Assembly (NCBI GenBank): GCA_013153345.1
Contig: JAADEQ010000005.1
Span: 1 to 9,521 of the forward strand
Source: Campylobacterota bacterium
GTDB lineage: Bacteria; Campylobacterota; Campylobacteria; Campylobacterales; Sulfurovaceae
Direction of reading: 5' to 3'
Length of the DNA: 9,521 nucleotides
The position numbers and the translations under genes are program-made. Numbering within the stretch: the first letter of the stretch is position 1; each line of letters begins with the position of its first letter. Below, piece after piece: positions 6,743 to 9,521 of the stretch. The notes beneath the pieces are model-generated. The model was given only the letters and a program-made list of their open reading frames with translations, had not been told where the DNA came from and ran no database searches.

Positions 6743-7075
6743 GGCCTCTTTATCCTCTTGGCCTGTTCTAATTCTAACTGCTTTAGTAACCTCTAATATA
6801 AATATCTTTCCATCTCCAATCTTACCACTTCTACTGCTTTTAATAATGGTATCTACTACTCTTTCTACATCTTTACTCTCAACTACTATCTCCACTTTAA
6901 TTTTTGGGATAAAATCTATTAAATATTCAGCTCCTCTATATAGCTCGCTATGGCCTTGTTGACGTCCATATCCCTTTACTGGAGTGATAGTAATACCGCT
7001 AATCTCTATTTGGCTTAGTGCCTCTTTTAGCTCCTCAAGCTTATAGGGTCTAATAATAGCCTCAATCTTTTTCAT
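6734..7075 (-). CDS. glnB: Nitrogen regulatory protein PII
   Basis: A small trimeric signal protein that senses ATP/ADP and 2-oxoglutarate and controls targets such as glutamine synthetase regulation or ammonium transport. From the ATG at 7075 the protein is 113 residues: MKKIEAIIRPYKL start, T-loop GRQQGHSELYRGAEY with the modifiable Tyr at 51, nucleotide-binding GKIGDGKIF (84-92) and R101/R103 near the end. An in-frame TTG one codon earlier (7078) is rejected as start: the SD AAGGGA sits five bases from the ATG but only two from the TTG, and only the ATG puts the tyrosine at family position 51. No amtB, glnA or glnD is adjacent, so GlnB versus GlnK cannot be settled by context. The 3' end overlaps the phosphatase gene tail-to-tail. 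Confidence 0.93.
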   Translation of the reverse strand: MKKIEAIIRPYKLEELKEALSQIEISGITITPVKGYGRQQGHSELYRGAEYLIDFIPKIKVEIVVESKDVERVVDTIIKSSRSGKIGDGKIFILEVTKAVRIRTGQEDKEALS

Positions 7076-7080
7076 CAATT

Positions 7081-7086
7081 TCCCTT
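7081..7086 (-). promoter_or_regulatory. glnB ribosome-binding site that decides the start codon
   Basis: AAGGGA on the minus strand, with five bases to the ATG at 7075 and only two to the upstream TTG at 7078. The spacing selects the ATG. Confidence 0.65.
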
Positions 7087-7102
7087 AAAAAGATATTGTG
7101 AT

Positions 7103-7132
7103 ATTTTAGCAAAAATTATATTTTATATACAA
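7103..7132 (-). promoter_or_regulatory. glnB promoter, sigma70 with extended -10
   Basis: On the minus strand TTGTAT (7132-7127) and TAAAAT (7108-7103) are 18 bases apart, and the -10 is preceded by TGC (7111-7109), an extended -10. Expected transcription start is near 7097, giving a leader of about 22 nt containing the SD. The element lies in the 62-bp gap between the upstream gene's stop (7138) and the glnB ATG, so glnB can be transcribed independently. I see no sigma54 (GG-N10-GC) motif. Confidence 0.55.
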
Positions 7133-7137
7133 TTTTT

Positions 7138-7548
7138 TTATAATACTAAAAGAGCTAAGATGAAGTATCGAATAGATTTTGCTAAAAGGAGAATTATAAA
7201 GAACCTTTTAAATGGATATCTCATTGCTCCTGCAATAAATGTAATTGGGTCTCCAATAATTGGAAGAGGAGATAGAAAAAGGGCATAAACTCCATATTTA
7301 TTAAATATATTTTTTGCTTTTGCTATCTTGTTTTTATCTAAAATATTTTTTCTCTCTAAAAACTCCTCTCCCTTTTTTCCTAAAATATAATTAACTACCC
7401 CTCCTAAGCTATTTCCAAGGCTAGCCCAAAAAAGGGTCAAATAGAGATTATATTTTTGAATAATCATATATATAAATAGAGCTTCACTCCCTAAAGGTAG
7501 CAAGGAACCACTAAGAAGAGCAATAAAAAAGAGATAAAGATAGCTCAT
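7138..7548 (-). CDS. YqaA/DedA-like (SNARE-associated, VTT-type) small inner-membrane protein
   Basis: A 136-residue, almost entirely hydrophobic protein with about four membrane segments (roughly 1-30, 34-57, 85-108, 113-136). It matches the short YqaA branch of the DedA/VTT superfamily. The marks are acidic E22 after the first helix (PLGSEAL), LGNSLGGVVNYILGKKG (44-60), and the re-entrant KYGVYALFLSPLPIIGDPI segment (84-102) followed by GAMRYPFKRF. DedA relatives include lipid carriers and flippases, but the substrate of this branch is unknown. The ATG at 7548 is preceded by AAAGG with eight bases spacing (7561-7557). It is divergent from cca across only 30 bases and lies upstream of glnB, which has its own promoter, so an operon link is possible but not required. 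Confidence 0.8.
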   Translation of the reverse strand: MSYLYLFFIALLSGSLLPLGSEALFIYMIIQKYNLYLTLFWASLGNSLGGVVNYILGKKGEEFLERKNILDKNKIAKAKNIFNKYGVYALFLSPLPIIGDPITFIAGAMRYPFKRFFIILLLAKSIRYFILALLVL

Positions 7549-7566
7549 TATTTAAACCTTTAATAA

Positions 7567-7572
7567 TATAAT
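7567..7572 (+). promoter_or_regulatory. -10 element of cca, leaderless-type position
   Basis: A perfect TATAAT ends seven bases before the A of the cca ATG (7579), so normal initiation would begin at or within one base of the start codon. No Shine-Dalgarno exists in the intervening TGCACT or further upstream. No convincing -35 is seen. The following six bases TGCACT are identical to those after the -10 of the tRNA array. Confidence 0.5.
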
Positions 7573-7578
7573 TGCACT

Positions 7579-8958
7579 ATGAGATTACCAAATATTTTAA
7601 TAGAGATAGCTAAAGAGCTAGATAAAAATGGAGCTAAAGCAGTTGTTGTGGGAGGGGCAGTTAGGGATAGTTTACTTAATCTTCCAATAAAAGATATAGA
7701 TATTGAAGTCTATAATAGCTCATATGAGAAATTAGCTAAGATATTATCAAAATATGGAAAGGTAAATTTAGTTGGTAAGAGTTTTGGAGTAATAAAACTC
7801 TCAACTGCTAATTTGGAGTTTGATTTTTCACTTCCTCGCCTTGAGAGAAAAGTTGCAAAGGGTCATAAGGGGTTTGAGGTTACTACAAATAGGAATCTAA
7901 CCTTTAAAGAGGCAGCTAAAAGGAGAGATTTTACTATTAATGCAATCGGGTATGATATTTTAGCTCAAAAGATTTTAGACCCATATAATGGAATGAGAGA
8001 TTTAGATAAGAGAGTTCTTAGAGTAGTTGATGAGAGTAGCTTTAAAGAAGACCCTCTAAGGGTATATAGAGGGGCTCAATTTAGTGCTAGATTTAATCTT
8101 AAAGTCCCTTCTCAAACATTAAGACTATTTAGAGAGATGGTTAAAAGGGGGGAGTTAGAAGAGCTTCCAAAAGAGAGAATCTTTGAGGAGTTTAAAAAGT
8201 TTCTATTAAAGGCCTCTAAACCCTCTATTGCCTTAGAGGTATTAAGAAAAGTTGGAGTAATAAAGAGATATTTTCCTCATCTTTTTGCTCTAATAGGCAC
8301 CATTCAAGACCCAATCTATCATAAAGAAGGAGATGTTTGGAGACATACCTTAATGGTGTTAGATGAGATGGCAAAACTTAGAGTTGGTGATGAAAAAAGA
8401 GATATTATAGGGATGTTTGCGGCTTTAACACACGATATTGGAAAGCCATCTACTACAATTGTAACTGATAGAGTAAGGGCTTTTGGGCATGATATAGTGG
8501 GGGAGAAGTTGGCAGTTGAGTTTTTAATGAGTCTTACTTCAGATAAAAAGATTATTGAAGAGGTCTCAAAGTTAGTTAGATATCACTTAAGAGTAAGAGA
8601 GCTATTTATTAATAGAGCAAAGAGTGGAGCAATTAGAAGGCTAGCTACAAAGGTGGATTTGGTGCAGTTAGAGAGATTAGCAAGAGCTGATTATTTTGGA
8701 AGAGAGAGTAGAGATAAAAAGAGTAGCTTTGAGGCAGGTGATTGGTTTTTAAAAAAGGCAAAGGAGCTTAATGTATTAAATCAGCCTCCAAAAGCTTTGA
8801 TTTTAGGAAGAGACTTAATTGAGTTGGGATTGAGTCCATCTCCTAAGTTTGGTTCTATTTTAAAAGCTGCATATAATGCGCAATTAGAAGGGGAGTTTGG
8901 TGATAAAAAAGGGGGAATTGAGTGGATAAAAAATAGAGTATTGAAAGATTTATTTTAA
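7579..8958 (+). CDS. cca: tRNA nucleotidyltransferase (CCA-adding/repair), HD-domain type
   Basis: A class II nucleotidyltransferase that adds or repairs the 3' CCA of tRNA using CTP and ATP. The head has GGAVRD (25-30) and the catalytic DxD in KDIDIEVY (38-45; D39 and D41), then RRDFTINA (115-122). The neck and RNA-binding region follow, with EDPLRVYRGAQFSARF (157-172) and PKERIFEEF (197-205). A C-terminal HD phosphohydrolase domain has H256 (WRHT), THDIGKP (284-290) and D371 in RADYFGR. At 459 residues it is somewhat longer than E. coli Cca (about 412). A poly(A) polymerase is the main alternative; the motifs do not separate the two activities safely by eye. The five tRNAs just downstream already encode CCA, so in this organism the role for them would be repair. 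The start is the first Met, with no in-frame alternative upstream and no SD. Confidence 0.9.
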   Translation: MRLPNILIEIAKELDKNGAKAVVVGGAVRDSLLNLPIKDIDIEVYNSSYEKLAKILSKYGKVNLVGKSFGVIKLSTANLEFDFSLPRLERKVAKGHKGFEVTTNRNLTFKEAAKRRDFTINAIGYDILAQKILDPYNGMRDLDKRVLRVVDESSFKEDPLRVYRGAQFSARFNLKVPSQTLRLFREMVKRGELEELPKERIFEEFKKFLLKASKPSIALEVLRKVGVIKRYFPHLFALIGTIQDPIYHKEGDVWRHTLMVLDEMAKLRVGDEKRDIIGMFAALTHDIGKPSTTIVTDRVRAFGHDIVGEKLAVEFLMSLTSDKKIIEEVSKLVRYHLRVRELFINRAKSGAIRRLATKVDLVQLERLARADYFGRESRDKKSSFEAGDWFLKKAKELNVLNQPPKALILGRDLIELGLSPSPKFGSILKAAYNAQLEGEFGDKKGGIEWIKNRVLKDLF

Positions 8959-8973
8959 TTTTTTAAAAATCTA

Positions 8974-9002
8974 TTGACTTTTTAAGTTTTTTTATATATA
9001 AT
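8974..9002 (+). promoter_or_regulatory. Near-consensus promoter of the tRNA array
   Basis: TTGACT (8974-8979), a 17-base spacer, then TATAAT (8997-9002). This is the strongest promoter in the window. Transcription should start near 9009, about 22 bases before the first tRNA. The 72-bp gap after cca holds nothing else apart from AT-rich sequence with no convincing terminator. Confidence 0.8.
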
Positions 9003-9030
9003 TGCACTCCAATAAACAAGGGCAAATTAA

Positions 9031-9107
9031 CGGAGTGTAGCGCAGTCTGGTAGCGCACCTGGTTTGGGACCAGGGGGTCGAAGGTTCGAGTCCTTTCACT
9101 CCGACCA
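9031..9107 (+). tRNA. tRNA-Pro (anticodon TGG)
   Basis: Acceptor stem CGGAGTG (9031-9037) pairs with CACTCCG (9097-9103), discriminator A, encoded CCA at 9105-9107. The anticodon stem CCTGG/CCAGG encloses loop TTTGGGA with anticodon TGG at 9065-9067. The T-arm carries GGTTCGAGTCC. First gene of the array. Confidence 0.97.
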
Positions 9108-9115
9108 TTTAAAGT

Positions 9116-9193
9116 GGTGGATATAGCTCAGTTGGTTAGAGCACCAGATTGTGGCTCTGGGGGTCGTGGGTTCGAGTCCCATTATCCACCCCA
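9116..9193 (+). tRNA. tRNA-His (anticodon GTG)
   Basis: The extra 5' G (-1) at 9116, typical of tRNA-His, faces discriminator C at 9190. The seven-base stem GTGGATA (9117-9123) pairs with TATCCAC (9183-9189). Anticodon GTG lies at 9151-9153 in a CCAGA/TCTGG stem. CCA is encoded (9191-9193). Eight bases separate it from tRNA-Pro. Confidence 0.97.
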
Positions 9194-9208
9194 TGAGTTA
9201 CCCCTTAG

Positions 9209-9285
9209 GCGCCAGTAGCTCAACTGGATAGAGCATCAGACTTCGGATCTGAGGGTTAGGGGTTCAAATCCTCTCTGGCGTACCA
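9209..9285 (+). tRNA. tRNA-Arg (anticodon TCG)
   Basis: Acceptor GCGCCAG (9209-9215) pairs with CTGGCGT (9275-9281), the first pair being a G-U wobble. Anticodon TCG is at 9243-9245 in stem TCAGA/TCTGA. Discriminator A, encoded CCA at 9283-9285. Decodes CGA and probably other CGN codons. Confidence 0.96.
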
Positions 9286-9336
9286 AAACTTGGTAGGCTA
9301 GAGGGGAATTTAACAATTGTGCTATGAACACTATAT

Positions 9337-9413
9337 GCACCCGTAGCTCAGCTGGATAGAGCATCCGCCTTCTAAGCGGACGGTCTCAGGTTCGAATCCT
9401 GACGGGTGTACCA
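9337..9413 (+). tRNA. tRNA-Arg (anticodon TCT)
   Basis: Acceptor GCACCCG (9337-9343) pairs with CGGGTGT (9403-9409), again with G1-U72 wobble. Anticodon TCT is at 9371-9373 in stem TCCGC/GCGGA. CCA is encoded at 9411-9413. It reads AGA/AGG, the dominant arginine codons in this window. A 51-base spacer, the longest in the array, precedes it. Confidence 0.97.
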
Positions 9414-9422
9414 CCTACTTTT

Positions 9423-9507
9423 GCGGATGTGGTGGAATTGGCAGACACGCTAGACTTAGGATCTAGTGCCGCAAGGCGTGGAGGTTCGACTCCTCTCATC
9501 CGCACCA
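9423..9507 (+). tRNA. tRNA-Leu (anticodon TAG)
   Basis: An 85-nt class II tRNA with a long variable arm (TGCCGCAAGGCGT region). Acceptor GCGGATG (9423-9429) pairs with CATCCGC (9497-9503), discriminator A, CCA at 9505-9507. Anticodon TAG is at 9457-9459 in stem CTAGA/TCTAG. Only 14 bases follow before the window ends, so the array may continue beyond it. Confidence 0.97.
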
Positions 9508-9521
9508 CTATTTACTTTACA

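Noticed and set aside
6743..6766. GGCC...GGCC pairing just after the phosphatase stop as a terminator
   Set aside because: Four to five pairs with a long loop and no T-run; it also lies inside the glnB coding sequence.
7076..7078. TTG at 7078 as glnB start
   Set aside because: Only two bases from the SD and it would shift the T-loop tyrosine to position 52; the ATG at 7075 fits both.
8946..8972. AGATTT/AAATCT inverted repeat after cca as a terminator
   Set aside because: A six-pair stem with one G-C pair, overlapping the coding end and abutting the tRNA promoter; more likely plain AT-richness.

Overview
The window looks like ordinary chromosome of a low-GC Campylobacterota (Epsilonproteobacteria) member. 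The evidence is a GluRS1-type glutamyl-tRNA synthetase without zinc ligands, strong AGA/ATT/TTT codon bias, AT-rich promoters whose -35 element is often poor, and an SdhB/HdrB-like protein of a kind I associate with this phylum. It could be a free-living, possibly vent-associated relative rather than a host-associated Campylobacter or Helicobacter, but genus cannot be fixed from the sequence. I see no insertion sequence, phage gene, CRISPR array or integrase.

Layout. Bases 1-683 hold the 3' end of a biotin carboxylase gene (accC type). After a 147-bp gap with a good sigma70 promoter comes a two-gene forward operon, gltX-glmS (831-4027), whose genes overlap by one base and which ends in a small hairpin followed by a T-run. 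Facing it is a two-gene minus-strand operon (5936 to 4046). Its first gene encodes a DUF2231-like four-helix membrane protein with a long low-complexity tail. Its second encodes a protein shaped like the SdhB iron-sulfur subunit fused to an HdrB-type CCG domain, with practically all cluster cysteines missing. A compact 47-bp divergent region separates this operon from a forward inositol-monophosphatase-family gene, whose 3' end overlaps the 3' end of a minus-strand PII gene (glnB) by nine bases. Next is a small minus-strand YqaA/DedA-like membrane protein, divergent from the tRNA nucleotidyltransferase gene cca. The window ends with a five-gene tRNA array (Pro-TGG, His-GTG, Arg-TCG, Arg-TCT, Leu-TAG) behind a near-consensus promoter.

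Functional themes. Housekeeping dominates: fatty-acid precursor supply, Glu-tRNA charging, amino-sugar synthesis for the cell wall, nitrogen signalling, and tRNA genes with their CCA-end repair enzyme. The unusual part is the minus-strand pair at 4046-5936. It combines a cluster-less SdhB-HdrB look-alike with a membrane partner whose predicted periplasmic tail carries six copies of the bacterial PglB N-glycosylation sequon (D/E-x-N-x-S/T). That pair is the best candidate here for undescribed biology. All family assignments come from reading motifs by eye; no database search was run.
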